64,000 nt of DNA. It comes from Halomonas sp. GTDB lineage: Bacteria > Pseudomonadota > Gammaproteobacteria > Pseudomonadales > Halomonadaceae. Positions 44,993 through 54,027 of the stretch are shown one piece after another (within the stretch, counting starts at the first letter, position 1; each line of letters opens with the position of its first letter). The translations under genes were made by a program, and so were the position numbers. The notes below the pieces were generated by a model. The model saw only the letters and a program-made list of their open reading frames with translations, had not been told where the DNA came from and searched no databases. Location: positions 1 to 64,000 of the forward strand of contig NZ_JAFWFN010000007.1 in NCBI RefSeq assembly GCF_017515565.1. The letters run 5' to 3'.

Positions 44993-46093
44993 TTAGCGCT
45001 TATGGCCGGTGTGTAGCTTGCGTTCTAAGTACTGGCTATAGCGCGACATGCTGAAACAGAAGATCCAGAACATGAACGCGGCAAATACATAGCCTTCCAG
45101 CGAGAAGCCCAGCCAGCGAGAGTCGGAGAGTGCCGCTTGCACGATCCCTAATAGGTCAAATAAGCCGATAATCATGACCAGCGTGGTGTCTTTAAACAGC
45201 GAGATGAAGGTATTCACGATGCCTGGAATCATCATCTTTAGCGCTTGGGGTAGCACAATCAGCCCCATGCGTTTCCAGTAGGTCATCCCTAGCGCGGCCG
45301 CGGCCTCTTCTTGGCCTTTGGGAATAGCCTGTAAACCGCCCCGGATAACCTCAGCCATATAAGCACTTTGGAACAGGGTAAGGCCGATAAGCGCACGTAC
45401 TAAGCGGTCAACGCTGATCCCTGAGGGCAAGAACAGCGGCAGCATTACCGAGGCCATGAACAGGACGGTAATCAGCGGCACACCGCGCCAAAACTCAATG
45501 AATACTACGCAGAAGCTTTTGACGATGGGCATATTAGAGCGCCGCCCCAATGCCAGTACAATACCAATGGGGAGCGCGCCCACCATACCGACGGTGGCCA
45601 ACAGCAGGGTCAGCATTAAACCGCCCCAGCGGTGAGTGGGTACGCGGGGCAGGTCGAAGTAGCCGCCGTGGAGCAGCACGTAGGCCACTACCGGAAAGCC
45701 CACTAAGGCAAACACCGCCACCCAGCGCTTAAAGGGCAGCCGGGGTATGGCTAGCCAAGCAATCAGTGCAAAAAAGCCTGCAAATACGATGTTGGCGCGC
45801 CATATCTCCGTGCGCGGGTAGAGGCCATAAATAAACTGGCTAAAGCGGGCGTTAACAAACACCCAGCAGGCGCCTTCCCGTGAGCAGTCGTCACGGGTGG
45901 AGCCAACCCAATCAGCGTTGATAAATGCCCACTGCACGGTGGGCACCACCAACAGATACAGCACGTAAAGACCAATCAGCGTAAAGATCGTGTTGATCGG
46001 GCCGTTGAACAGGTTGGTACGCAGCCAAGCAACGGGACCCACCGAGCTACTGGGGGCGGGCCGCTCTGCGATTATCGTTTGGTTATGAATCAT
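44993..46093 (-). CDS. aapM: General L-amino-acid ABC permease AapM
   Basis: 366-residue permease. N-terminal half has the extra helices and periplasmic loop with cysteines (DDCSREGACWVFV) typical of AapM; the C-terminal HisM-type domain holds the EAA loop KGQEEAAAALGMTYWKRMG. Partner of AapQ in a heterodimeric channel. Lies 21 bases after aapQ. Confidence 0.94.
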   Translation of the reverse strand: MIHNQTIIAERPAPSSSVGPVAWLRTNLFNGPINTIFTLIGLYVLYLLVVPTVQWAFINADWVGSTRDDCSREGACWVFVNARFSQFIYGLYPRTEIWRANIVFAGFFALIAWLAIPRLPFKRWVAVFALVGFPVVAYVLLHGGYFDLPRVPTHRWGGLMLTLLLATVGMVGALPIGIVLALGRRSNMPIVKSFCVVFIEFWRGVPLITVLFMASVMLPLFLPSGISVDRLVRALIGLTLFQSAYMAEVIRGGLQAIPKGQEEAAAALGMTYWKRMGLIVLPQALKMMIPGIVNTFISLFKDTTLVMIIGLFDLLGIVQAALSDSRWLGFSLEGYVFAAFMFWIFCFSMSRYSQYLERKLHTGHKR

Positions 46094-46114
46094 TTGTGTA
46101 TCCTCGCCGTCGGC

Positions 46115-47335
46115 CTAGCGTTCAACCAGCGCCACGCGGGCGTTGAACCAGTTCATAAACATGGACACCAGTAGGCTGATGGTCAGATAGACCGCCATGG
46201 TCATTGCAATGACCTCAATGGCTTGGCCGGTCTGATTCAGCGTGGTGCCTGCAAACACCGAGACAAGGTCTGGGTAGCCAATGGCGGTGGCCAGCGATGA
46301 GTTCTTAATCAAGTTCAAGTATTGGCTAGTGAGCGGGGGAATAATGACCCGCAGCGCCTGAGGAATAACCACCAAGCGAAGCACCAAGTTACGCGGCAGG
46401 CTAAGCGCCTGGGCGGCTTCGGTTTGCCCATGAGAAATTGCCTGGATACCTGAGCGCACGATTTCAGCGATAAACGAGGCGGTATAAATTGATAGGGCGA
46501 GCCACAAAGCTAAAAACTCTGGTATCACCGTAATACCGCCGCGGAAATTAAAGCCACGCAGCTCGGGTACATCCCAGGTGATCGGCACGCCGGTGGCAAC
46601 CATCACCAGCAGCGGTAAACCAAAAATCAGCGCAAACGAGATCCAGTAGGCCGGCAGGCGTTTGCCTGTGGCTTCATGGCGACGTTTGTTCCAAATAATT
46701 AATGCAATACTGGCAATCACCGCGGCAATAAACGTCACCGGGATTAGCCCAAAGCCCGATTCAAACAGCGGTTCAGGCAGGTAAAGCCCACGCACGTTGA
46801 GGAAAATAACCTCACCAAACGCGAGGCTGTCCCGGGCGCTTGGCAGCGTGCGAAGCACTGCGTAGTACCAGAAGAAAATTTGTAGCAGCAGCGGGATATT
46901 ACGAAAAGTTTCGATATAAGCCGTGGCAAGGCGTGCCAGCAACCAGTTGGGCGATAGCCGGGCGATGCCGACGGTAAAGCCAATAATAGTGGCAGCCAAC
47001 ACCCCTAAGCCGCCCACCAGCAAGGTGTTTAACAAGCCGACTAGAAAAGTGCGGCCATAGGTGCTTTGAGAGGAGTAGTCGATCAGGCTCTGCACTATGC
47101 CAAAGCCTGCGGTGTTACCTAGAAAACCAAACCCCGTGGTGATACCGCGTGCGGATAAGTTGTCCTGGGTATTACCGACGATATAGAGAAAAAAGACGGC
47201 AACAGCAGCTACCACAATTAATTGGAAAATAAGGGCGCGTTTAGCACGGTCTCGCCAAAAGGGCGGCTTTTGGCCGACTGGGCGAGCGTTAGGTCTTACG
47301 GACATGGGTAACGTCTCCGCGATACGGACGGTCAA
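46115..47335 (-). CDS. aapQ: General L-amino-acid ABC permease AapQ
   Basis: 406-residue permease with a long N-terminal insertion between helices, as in the Rhizobium AapQ prototype, and the EAA loop HGQTEAAQALSLPRNLVLR near the C-terminus. SQYLNLIKNSSLATAIGYPD is a strongly conserved segment of this transporter type. A stable hairpin separates it from aapJ. Confidence 0.94.
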   Translation of the reverse strand: MTVRIAETLPMSVRPNARPVGQKPPFWRDRAKRALIFQLIVVAAVAVFFLYIVGNTQDNLSARGITTGFGFLGNTAGFGIVQSLIDYSSQSTYGRTFLVGLLNTLLVGGLGVLAATIIGFTVGIARLSPNWLLARLATAYIETFRNIPLLLQIFFWYYAVLRTLPSARDSLAFGEVIFLNVRGLYLPEPLFESGFGLIPVTFIAAVIASIALIIWNKRRHEATGKRLPAYWISFALIFGLPLLVMVATGVPITWDVPELRGFNFRGGITVIPEFLALWLALSIYTASFIAEIVRSGIQAISHGQTEAAQALSLPRNLVLRLVVIPQALRVIIPPLTSQYLNLIKNSSLATAIGYPDLVSVFAGTTLNQTGQAIEVIAMTMAVYLTISLLVSMFMNWFNARVALVER

Positions 47336-47340
47336 TCAAA

Positions 47341-47387
47341 TGGCCCGCCTACCCTTAAAAGAGATACCTGAAAAGGGCGGCGGGCCA
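47341..47387 (-). terminator. Intercistronic hairpin between aapJ and aapQ
   Basis: TGGCCCGCC (47341-47349) and GGCGGGCCA (47379-47387) form a perfect 9-bp stem, with an inner CCCTT/AAGGG stem. Followed on the minus strand by TTTGATTG. Likely an attenuator or mRNA-stabilising element that raises aapJ over the permeases. Confidence 0.6.
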
Positions 47388-47403
47388 GGGTCAAGCGAGA
47401 CGC

Positions 47404-48429
47404 TTAGCGAATCGGCGGTGCGTACTGGAAGCCACCCTGGTTCCACAGGGCGTTAACACCACGTTCGATTTCCAGAGGGGAATCCATACCTACGTTGCGC
47501 TCAAAACTTTCGGCGTAGTTACCTACTTGGCTCAGGATGTTGTAAGCCCAGTCAGCGTCTAAGCCCATGCCTTCACCGTAGTTGCCGTCTTGGCCAAGCA
47601 GGCGGGCAATGTCAGGGTTTTCAGAGTCACGCATCTCTTCAGCATTCTCACTAGAGACGCCGTACTCTTCACCGTTGAGCATGGCAAATAGCGACCATTT
47701 CACGATGTTGAACCACTGGTCGTCGCCTTGGCGAACGGCAGGGCCTAGCGGCTCTTTCGAGATAACGTCGGAGAGTATCATCGCACCGTCCGGATCATCT
47801 AGCTGGATGCGCAGTGCGGCTAGCTGAGATGTATCGGAGGTTAGGACGTCACAGCGGCCAGCCTGGAAGCCGCCCACGGTTTGTTCAGACGTATCAAAGA
47901 CGATGGGGTCGAACTCCATGTCGTTGGCACGGAAATAGTCGGCCAAGTTCAGCTCAGTGGTGGTGCCCGACTGGATACAAATGGCAGCGCCATCCAGCTC
48001 AGAGGCTTCAGAGATGCCTAAGTCGCGGGAAACCATAAAGCCTTGGCCGTCGTAAAAGTTAACGCCGGTAAAGTTTAAGCCGAGGGTAGTATCGCGGGTG
48101 GTGGTCCAAGTGGTGTTGCGTGACAGGATGTCGACTTCGCCAGACTGCAGCGCTGTAAAGCGCTCAACCGCGTTTAGGGAGATGTAATTTACGGCGTCCG
48201 CATCGCCCAGTACCGCAGCGGCAACGGCGCGGCATACGTCCACGTCAAGACCCTGCCATTCGCCGCTATCGTCCGGGGCGGAAAAACCTGGCAAACCATC
48301 GCTGACACCGCACTGTACCGCGCCCCGTGAACGGGTATCTTCAAGCGTACTGGCGTGGGCTGTTGCCACGCCCGCAACAGAAATAGCGCCCGCAGATGCC
48401 AGTAGTACCAAGTGTTTCTTGTTAAGCAT
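47404..48429 (-). CDS. aapJ: General L-amino-acid binding protein AapJ
   Basis: 341-residue periplasmic receptor with signal peptide (1-26, ending AHA). AapJ features: RGAVQCGVSDGLPGFS, SLNAVERFTALQSGEVDILSRN split over the ligand lobe, RDTTLGLNFTGVNFYDGQGF in part, and EPLGPAVRQGDDQWFNIVKW in part, then YAPPIR at the C-terminus. It is the first gene of aapJQMP and has a sigma54-type promoter upstream. Confidence 0.94.
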   Translation of the reverse strand: MLNKKHLVLLASAGAISVAGVATAHASTLEDTRSRGAVQCGVSDGLPGFSAPDDSGEWQGLDVDVCRAVAAAVLGDADAVNYISLNAVERFTALQSGEVDILSRNTTWTTTRDTTLGLNFTGVNFYDGQGFMVSRDLGISEASELDGAAICIQSGTTTELNLADYFRANDMEFDPIVFDTSEQTVGGFQAGRCDVLTSDTSQLAALRIQLDDPDGAMILSDVISKEPLGPAVRQGDDQWFNIVKWSLFAMLNGEEYGVSSENAEEMRDSENPDIARLLGQDGNYGEGMGLDADWAYNILSQVGNYAESFERNVGMDSPLEIERGVNALWNQGGFQYAPPIR

Positions 48430-48489
48430 GGTAGTTCCCCTTACTCGATGTAATGTCGTTATGCATGCAGATGCATGACACTAAAAGCT

Positions 48490-48505
48490 AGCAAGGAAGA
48501 TGCCA
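48490..48505 (-). promoter_or_regulatory. Sigma54 promoter of aapJQMP
   Basis: On the minus strand TGGCATCTTCCTTGCT: invariant GG and GC ten bases apart, TGGCA and TTGCT both matching the consensus. Predicted start near 48479, giving a leader of about 50 bases before aapJ. Confidence 0.85.
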
Positions 48506-48602
48506 AGAAGGATACGAGGTAAAATTCAGCGCTTTTCAACGCAAAACGGAGCAAGTTCCTACCAAAGTTGTGGTGCATGAAAGTGCATTAGCAGCTACTG
48601 CA

Positions 48603-48619
48603 CGCACTTTTTTGGTGCG
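48603..48619. promoter_or_regulatory. NtrC-like enhancer upstream of aapJ
   Basis: CGCAC-TTTTTTG-GTGCG contains GCAC-N7-GTGC, the half-site arrangement of NtrC sites (TGCACCANNNTGGTGCA). It is about 125 bases upstream of the predicted start. A longer AAAGTGC/GCACTTT inverted repeat (48580-48610 region) overlaps it. Confidence 0.6.
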
Positions 48620-48673
48620 TAGCCGCCAATGCATAGGCGTTGCTCTTCGCTGAGAGCTTAATAATTGGACGTT

Positions 48674-49684
48674 TTAACGAATGGGTGGAGCGTACTGGAT
48701 GCCGCCGTCATTCCAAAGGCTGTTTAAGCCGCGTGCAATATTGAAATCTGACCCCGTGCCTACGTTGCGATCATAAATATCCGCATAGTTGCCTACCTGT
48801 TTGACGATTTGGTACGCCCAGTCAGCCTCAATACCCATGGCTTCGCCAAAATTCCCGTCCTGACCTAACAGACGCATCACATCGGGATCTTCTGAGGTGA
48901 GATGCTCGTCCACGTTTTCCTGGCTAACGCCTAATTCTTCGGCGTTAAGCATGGCAAACAGCGACCATTTGACGATGTTGAACCACTGGTCATCGCCTTG
49001 GCGCACGGCGGGGCCAAGCGGCTCTTTAGAGATGATTTCCGGCAGTATGACCGCCATATCTGGGTCAGCAAGTTGCATGCGCTGGGCGTAGAGCTGTGAA
49101 GCATCTGAGCTTAATACATCGCAGCGGCCCGCTTCGAAGCCGGCAATCGACTGTTCAGGGGCATCAAACACCACCGGGTCATAGGTCATGCCATTGACAC
49201 GGAAGTAATCGGAAAGGTTGAGCTCGCTGGTGGTGCCTGATTGGGTGCAAACCGCTGCGCCATCCAGCTCTTTGGCGCTCTGCACGCCAAGGTCACTAGC
49301 CACCATGAAAGCTTGACCATCGTAATAGCTGACACCGGTAAAGTGCATCCCAAGCGTGGTATCGCGGCTCGATGTCCACGTGGTGGTACGGGATAGTACA
49401 TCGACTTCGCCAGACTGCAGGGCGGTAAAGCGCTCTACAGAGTCTAGCGGTACGAAATCTATTTTTGTTGCATCCCCGAGCGCCGCTGCGGCCACTGCTC
49501 GGCAAACGTCGGTATCCAGGCCACGGTACTGGTCATCGTCATCCAGTGAAGAGAAACCGGGCTGGGCGGCATTGACGCCACAGCGAAGGCTGTCACGGTT
49601 CTGCACCGTTTCCAAGGTGCTGGCCATGGCCACCGTGGGTAGCAGTATGCTGATTCCTAACCCCAACCAACGAACGTTTTTCAT
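48674..49684 (-). CDS. Second AapJ-type amino-acid binding protein
   Basis: 336-residue paralogue of AapJ with signal peptide (1-21) and nearly the same motif set (SLRCGVNAAQPGFSSLDD, RDTTLGMHFTGVSYYDGQAF in part, EPLGPAVRQGDDQWF, YAPPIR end). It lies directly upstream of aapJ on the same strand, 244 bases away, and has no permease of its own. The two receptors are diverged enough that different amino-acid ranges are likely. No sigma54 site was found before it. Confidence 0.9.
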   Translation of the reverse strand: MKNVRWLGLGISILLPTVAMASTLETVQNRDSLRCGVNAAQPGFSSLDDDDQYRGLDTDVCRAVAAAALGDATKIDFVPLDSVERFTALQSGEVDVLSRTTTWTSSRDTTLGMHFTGVSYYDGQAFMVASDLGVQSAKELDGAAVCTQSGTTSELNLSDYFRVNGMTYDPVVFDAPEQSIAGFEAGRCDVLSSDASQLYAQRMQLADPDMAVILPEIISKEPLGPAVRQGDDQWFNIVKWSLFAMLNAEELGVSQENVDEHLTSEDPDVMRLLGQDGNFGEAMGIEADWAYQIVKQVGNYADIYDRNVGTGSDFNIARGLNSLWNDGGIQYAPPIR

Positions 49685-49742
49685 TTTTATTCCTTAACGT
49701 GGGTAGCCAAACAAACAGGTTTATCAAACAAAGCACGCGCAC

Positions 49743-49769
49743 AAAAAAGGCCGAGCAATGCCCGGCCTT
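49743..49769 (-). terminator. Terminator after speE
   Basis: On the minus strand AAGGCCG-G-GC and GC-T-CGGCCTT pair over ATT, followed by TTTTT. It separates hemE-speE from the second aapJ. Confidence 0.88.
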
Positions 49770-49793
49770 CGCTGTCAATACCTTCGCGCTTGC

Positions 49794-50654
49794 TTACGCA
49801 AAGGCTTTCCGCATAAAGGGCGGTAGCGCCAGGGCGCCACGGTGGGCATCCTCTGTGTAGTACTGTAGCGGCATTTCGTGGCTGGCGGCAGCTTGTTCGC
49901 GAAAGCTTTCCACGTCGACGTTTTTGCCTGCCAGCGTCACGCTCCACCAGCCAGAGGGGTACACCGGCTGCGGGAAGGGCAGGGTGGCGACGCTATCAAA
50001 GCCTGCTTTACGCATATCGTTGCGCAGCTCACGAATGATAGATCCGCTGTGATAGAGCGGCGACTCGCTCTGCTGCACCATGACACCGCCATTTTTTAGG
50101 ATGCGGTGGCAGCGCTTCAGGAAGTCGGTTTTAAACAGCCCTTCGGCGGGGCCAACCGGGTCAGTGGAGTCGATAATCAGCACATCGATGCTCTCATCGG
50201 CAGCGTCATCTACCCACTTCACGCCGTCGGCAAACAGCAGTTCGGCTCGGGGGTCGCCGTTAGCTTCCACCAGCGCTGGGAAAAAACGCTCAGCCGCCTT
50301 GGTGACCTCTTCATCGATATCGATTTGGGTGACTTTTTCAACGCCGGGGTGACGCAACACCTCCTTAAGCGTTCCACAGTCGCCGCCGCCAATGATCACC
50401 ACCCGCTTGGGGTCTTGATGGGTGAATAGCGCCGGGTGGGCAATCATCTCGTGATAGAGGAAGTTGTCGCGATCGGTCAGCATCACGCAGCCATCCAGCA
50501 CCATCAGGTTGCCGTAGGTCTCTGTGGCGTAGACTTCCAGGTGCTGGTAAGGGCTCTGCACATCCAGCAGTTTTTCAGAAATCTTCAGCGAGAAAGCGCT
50601 GCCGTGGCTATCAAATACCTCGGTAAACCACTGGTCGTCGCGTAAATCGCTCAT
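49794..50654 (-). CDS. speE: Spermidine synthase (polyamine aminopropyltransferase)
   Basis: Transfers aminopropyl from decarboxylated SAM to putrescine. 286 residues: YQHLEVYATETYGNLMVLDG, FLYHEMIAHP, SAM-site VVIIGGGDCGTLKEVLRH, LFADGVKWV, IIDSTDPVGPAEGLF and PSGWWSVTLAG. ATG at 50654 is preceded by AGGAGC and shares one base with the hemE stop (TAATG). speD is not in the window. Confidence 0.95.
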   Translation of the reverse strand: MSDLRDDQWFTEVFDSHGSAFSLKISEKLLDVQSPYQHLEVYATETYGNLMVLDGCVMLTDRDNFLYHEMIAHPALFTHQDPKRVVIIGGGDCGTLKEVLRHPGVEKVTQIDIDEEVTKAAERFFPALVEANGDPRAELLFADGVKWVDDAADESIDVLIIDSTDPVGPAEGLFKTDFLKRCHRILKNGGVMVQQSESPLYHSGSIIRELRNDMRKAGFDSVATLPFPQPVYPSGWWSVTLAGKNVDVESFREQAAASHEMPLQYYTEDAHRGALALPPFMRKAFA

Positions 50655-51766
50655 TACTTTGCTCCTGGGCATGGGGCGTTTGTCTGCGTTGCAATGCCCT
50701 GGTGGTACTGGGGGCTTAACTCGTGCAGCGCGTCCATAAAGGCGGTGACATTATCTGGGTTGGTGAACTGGCTGATGCCGTGGCCCAGGTTAAACACGTG
50801 GCCCGGGCCGTGGCCGTAGCTTTCAAGTACGCGTGCAACTTCAGCGCGAATGGCAGAAGGCCGGGCGAACAGCACGTTGGGGTCGAGGTTGCCTTGCAGG
50901 GCTACTTTATGACCCACTCGTGCGCGGGCGTCAGAAAGCTCGGTAGACCAGTCGATACCCAGTGCATCGGCACCGGCGCAGGCGATGTGTTCAAGCCACT
51001 GGCCGCCATTTTTGGTGAACAGGATGACCGGCACGCGGCGACCGTCGTGGTCGCGGATCAAGCCGGAAACAATCTGCTCCATATAGCGCAGCGAGAACTC
51101 AAGATAAGCCGGCGTGGATAGCGCACCGCCCCAGGTGTCAAAAATCTGCACTGCCTGAGCGCCCGCACGAATCTGGGCGTTCAGGTAGTCGGTTACCGCG
51201 TGGGCCAGGGTGTCCAACAGCTGGTGCATGGTGTCTGGCGTATCGTAAAGCATGGTTTTCAGGTGGCGGAAATCTTTACTTGAACCGCCCTCCACCATGT
51301 AAGTGGCCAGTGTCCAAGGGCTGCCTGAAAAACCAATCAGCGGCATACGGCCGTTGAGCTCACGGCGGATGGTCGACACCGCGCGCATCACATAATCAAG
51401 GTCGCGCTCGGCGTTGGGGACGGTGAGTGCAGCAACCTCTTGTGGCGTGCGCACGGTTTTTTTGAATTTCGGGCCTTCGCCGGTTTCAAAATAGAGCCCC
51501 AAGCCCATCGCGTCAGGGATCGTCAATATATCTGAGAACAGAATGGCGGCATCAAGAGGATAGCGCTCTAAAGGCTGCAGCGTGACTTCACAGGCCAAGT
51601 CATGGTTGCGACACAGGTCCATAAAACTACCCGCATCGGCACGGCTGGCGCGGTATTCCGGCAGGTAGCGGCCTGCTTGACGCATCATCCACACCGGAGT
51701 GCGGTCAACGGGCTGGCGTGCCAGCGCGCGTAGAAAACGGTCGTTTTGCAAAGGTGTGGTGGTCAT
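50654..51766 (-). CDS. hemE: Uroporphyrinogen decarboxylase
   Basis: Converts uroporphyrinogen III to coproporphyrinogen III in haem synthesis. 370 residues with the family start [57 protein letters not shown] and [13 protein letters not shown] 51766 is used; a GTG two codons upstream is possible. Overlapping speE by one base is an unusual partnership. Confidence 0.96.
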   Translation of the reverse strand: MTTTPLQNDRFLRALARQPVDRTPVWMMRQAGRYLPEYRASRADAGSFMDLCRNHDLACEVTLQPLERYPLDAAILFSDILTIPDAMGLGLYFETGEGPKFKKTVRTPQEVAALTVPNAERDLDYVMRAVSTIRRELNGRMPLIGFSGSPWTLATYMVEGGSSKDFRHLKTMLYDTPDTMHQLLDTLAHAVTDYLNAQIRAGAQAVQIFDTWGGALSTPAYLEFSLRYMEQIVSGLIRDHDGRRVPVILFTKNGGQWLEHIACAGADALGIDWSTELSDARARVGHKVALQGNLDPNVLFARPSAIRAEVARVLESYGHGPGHVFNLGHGISQFTNPDNVTAFMDALHELSPQYHQGIATQTNAPCPGAK

Positions 51767-51851
51767 AAGCACTTGCTCTTAAGAAATTTGCCCGCATTGT
51801 AAGGCAGTCATTGTACTTGAAGATAGGATGCATGGCGGCGTCTGGGCTGGC

Positions 51852-51885
51852 ATTAATCGTCGCACCCTATTAATCGTTGCATCCC
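51852..51885. repeat. Two tandem 17-bp repeats between hemE and ribA
   Basis: ATTAATCGTCGCACCCT (51852-51868) is followed directly by ATTAATCGTTGCATCCC (51869-51885), differing at three positions. In the shared upstream region of divergent hemE and ribA, such repeats may be regulator sites. No FMN riboswitch core was recognised here. Confidence 0.5.
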
Positions 51886-51984
51886 AGGGATACCGTGAGG
51901 CCGCCGCCGCTTCCTGGTAAACTATGTGCCCACTTTGCCAACACTGGTGTGGTTAACTGGTTTGGTTGATCAGCGAGGTAACCT

Positions 51985-52620
51985 GTGACCATCCGCTTCA
52001 TTGCCGCTTCTCGGCTGCCCACTCCCTGGGCGACATTCACTATGCATGGTTTCGAAGACGAGGCCACGGGTAAAGACCATATTGCGCTAACGCTGGGCGA
52101 CGTGAGCGGCGGCGAGCCGGTGCTTGGGCGCGTGCACTCTGAGTGCTTAACCGGCGATGCGCTATTCTCCATGCGTTGCGACTGCGGTTACCAGCTACAA
52201 GAGGCGCTTAAACGCATTGCCGAAGAGGGCCGCGGCGTTCTGTTCTACCTGCGCCAGGAAGGGCGGGGAATTGGGCTGCTTAATAAAATTCGCGCCTACC
52301 ACCTGCAAGATCAAGGGGCCGATACGGTAGAGGCCAACGAACAGCTTGGCTTTGGCGCCGACATGCGCCGCTACGATCTTTGCGTGCCGATGCTCAACCA
52401 CCTGGGCGTCACCGCGCTCAAACTAATGACCAATAATCCGCGTAAAGTTGATGCGCTGACCCGCGATGGCGTAAAGGTGGTTGAGCGGCTGCCCATTACC
52501 ACGGGCCTTAATCCTCACAACGAGCAGTACCTCTCCACTAAAGCGGGCAAGCTCGGCCATATGATGGCGCTGGACGATTTTACCCAGGCCAGCGACGTGG
52601 ATATTGAGCGTAAGGGGTAG
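51985..52620 (+). CDS. ribA: GTP cyclohydrolase II
   Basis: First step of riboflavin synthesis from GTP. 211 residues with the zinc ligands Cys54, Cys65 and Cys67 ([17 protein letters not shown]), the catalytic [12 protein letters not shown] and [17 protein letters not shown] end ([13 protein letters not shown]). Stand-alone RibA, not fused to RibB. GTG start with GAGG upstream. In Pseudomonas ribA often follows dxs; here dxs is 8 kb away in the other orientation. Confidence 0.96.
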   Translation: MTIRFIAASRLPTPWATFTMHGFEDEATGKDHIALTLGDVSGGEPVLGRVHSECLTGDALFSMRCDCGYQLQEALKRIAEEGRGVLFYLRQEGRGIGLLNKIRAYHLQDQGADTVEANEQLGFGADMRRYDLCVPMLNHLGVTALKLMTNNPRKVDALTRDGVKVVERLPITTGLNPHNEQYLSTKAGKLGHMMALDDFTQASDVDIERKG

Positions 52621-52642
52621 AAAAAATGAGGCTTGACCGTTG

Positions 52643-52687
52643 TATGCCTTTAACGCAAAGTAAATTTATTGATAACTCAAAGGCATA
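52643..52687 (+). promoter_or_regulatory. Inverted repeat covering the ribosome binding site of the GGDEF gene
   Basis: TATGCCTTT (52643-52651) pairs perfectly with AAAGGCATA (52679-52687) across a 27-base loop. The right arm contains the AAAGG Shine-Dalgarno of the gene starting at 52691. The folded form would hide the site, suggesting translational control. Confidence 0.55.
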
Positions 52688-52690
52688 AAG

Positions 52691-54001
52691 ATGCAACGCT
52701 TATCTATTTTGCTTGTGGAAGATGATCCCGGTGATGCTGGTCTTATCAAGTATACGCTTAAGTACGATGATCAAGAGACCACTTTAGATTGGGTAAGCAG
52801 CCTCTCAGAGTTAGCCGATTATTTACAGCAAGCGCACTTACCCCCTGATATTATTCTGCTCGATTTAAGCTTGCCAGATTCAAGCGGTATTGCAACGGTA
52901 CAAGCCTGTAAAAGGCTAGTTGCTGGAACGCCCATTATTGTGTTGACAGGTTACGACAACGCTCACTTTGCGCTAGAAGTGCTGGAAATGGGCGCTCAAG
53001 ACTATCTTGTCAAAGGCAGTATTGATGCGGACTCTTTAAAACGCACCATACGCTATGCAATTAGCCGCGCTAAGCTTGAGCAACGTTTAGTGCTTTCTGA
53101 AGAGCGCATGGCTGCAGCCATTGAAGGGGGCAAACTAGGCGTTTGGGACTGGTTGTTTGACCGGAATGAGTTTGTTTATAGTGATCGCTGGCTGGCCACA
53201 GTGGGCTTTAAATCTGATAGCCCAGATCTGCCAGCTAATGCTGAAGCCTGGATAGAGCGCATACATCCTGAAGAGCGCCAACGCTTTGATCTAGCCGTTG
53301 AGCGCCACCTGTCTGGCGAGTTGCCTAATTACCAGTGCGAATTTCGTATGCTTCACCGCGATGGTCACTGGGTGTGGCTATTTGAATCCGGTCACGTCAC
53401 TGAGCGAGACGCGTCGGGAAACCCTATTCGCATGGTAGGCGTACAGCAGGATATTAGTGAGCGAAAAGCGATGGAGAAGCGGCTGACCCATTTAGCGATG
53501 CATGATGAGCTAACGGGTTTGCTTAATCGCCGCAGCTTCATGAATATTGCGGATAGAGAGTACGGGCGGGTTAAGCGCCAAGCTAACTACTGCGTTGGCA
53601 TGCTTATGCTCGATTTGGATAGGTTTAAAAGTGTTAATGATACCTATGGACATGCTGCGGGAGATGAAGTGTTAAAACGCTTTTCACACGTGGTAACTGA
53701 ACAGTTAAGGGAAAACGATGTATTTGCCCGTTTAGGGGGGGAAGAGTTTGCAGTTTTGCTTCCTCACACGGAACGAGATGGAGTAGAAAAAGCTGCTGAA
53801 AAGCTTAGAGCTGCTGTTGAGAGCCTGAATATTGATATTGATGAGGCATTAACGATCAAGGTAACTACCAGTATAGGCGTTACCATGATGCACCCTGGCG
53901 ATGATCGACCCGATGGGGGGCTAGCCAGAGCAGATAGCGCGCTTTATAACGCAAAGAACAGTGGTCGGAATCGTGTTTGTGTAAATGTAAACAGTGCTTA
54001 G
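52691..54001 (+). CDS. Response regulator with REC-PAS-GGDEF domains (diguanylate cyclase)
   Basis: 436 residues. REC domain 1-125 with acidic pocket EDD (10-12) and phospho-acceptor Asp58 (LLDLSLPD); PAS/PAC domain about 140-265 (LGVWDWLFDRNEFVYSD, HRDGHWVWLFESGHV); GGDEF domain about 268-434 with DELTGLLNRR, the active site GGEEF at 349-353 and the inhibitory RxxD (Arg340, Asp343) five residues before it. It should make c-di-GMP under phosphorylation control. First gene of a four-gene signalling cluster; the next kinase starts 26 bases after its stop. Confidence 0.92.
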   Translation: MQRLSILLVEDDPGDAGLIKYTLKYDDQETTLDWVSSLSELADYLQQAHLPPDIILLDLSLPDSSGIATVQACKRLVAGTPIIVLTGYDNAHFALEVLEMGAQDYLVKGSIDADSLKRTIRYAISRAKLEQRLVLSEERMAAAIEGGKLGVWDWLFDRNEFVYSDRWLATVGFKSDSPDLPANAEAWIERIHPEERQRFDLAVERHLSGELPNYQCEFRMLHRDGHWVWLFESGHVTERDASGNPIRMVGVQQDISERKAMEKRLTHLAMHDELTGLLNRRSFMNIADREYGRVKRQANYCVGMLMLDLDRFKSVNDTYGHAAGDEVLKRFSHVVTEQLRENDVFARLGGEEFAVLLPHTERDGVEKAAEKLRAAVESLNIDIDEALTIKVTTSIGVTMMHPGDDRPDGGLARADSALYNAKNSGRNRVCVNVNSA

Positions 54002-54027
54002 CTTTTAATGCGATAAGGATAAACGGT

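Noticed and set aside
51773..51984. FMN riboswitch before ribA
   Set aside because: The 200-base leader shows tandem repeats but none of the conserved FMN aptamer segments I would expect.
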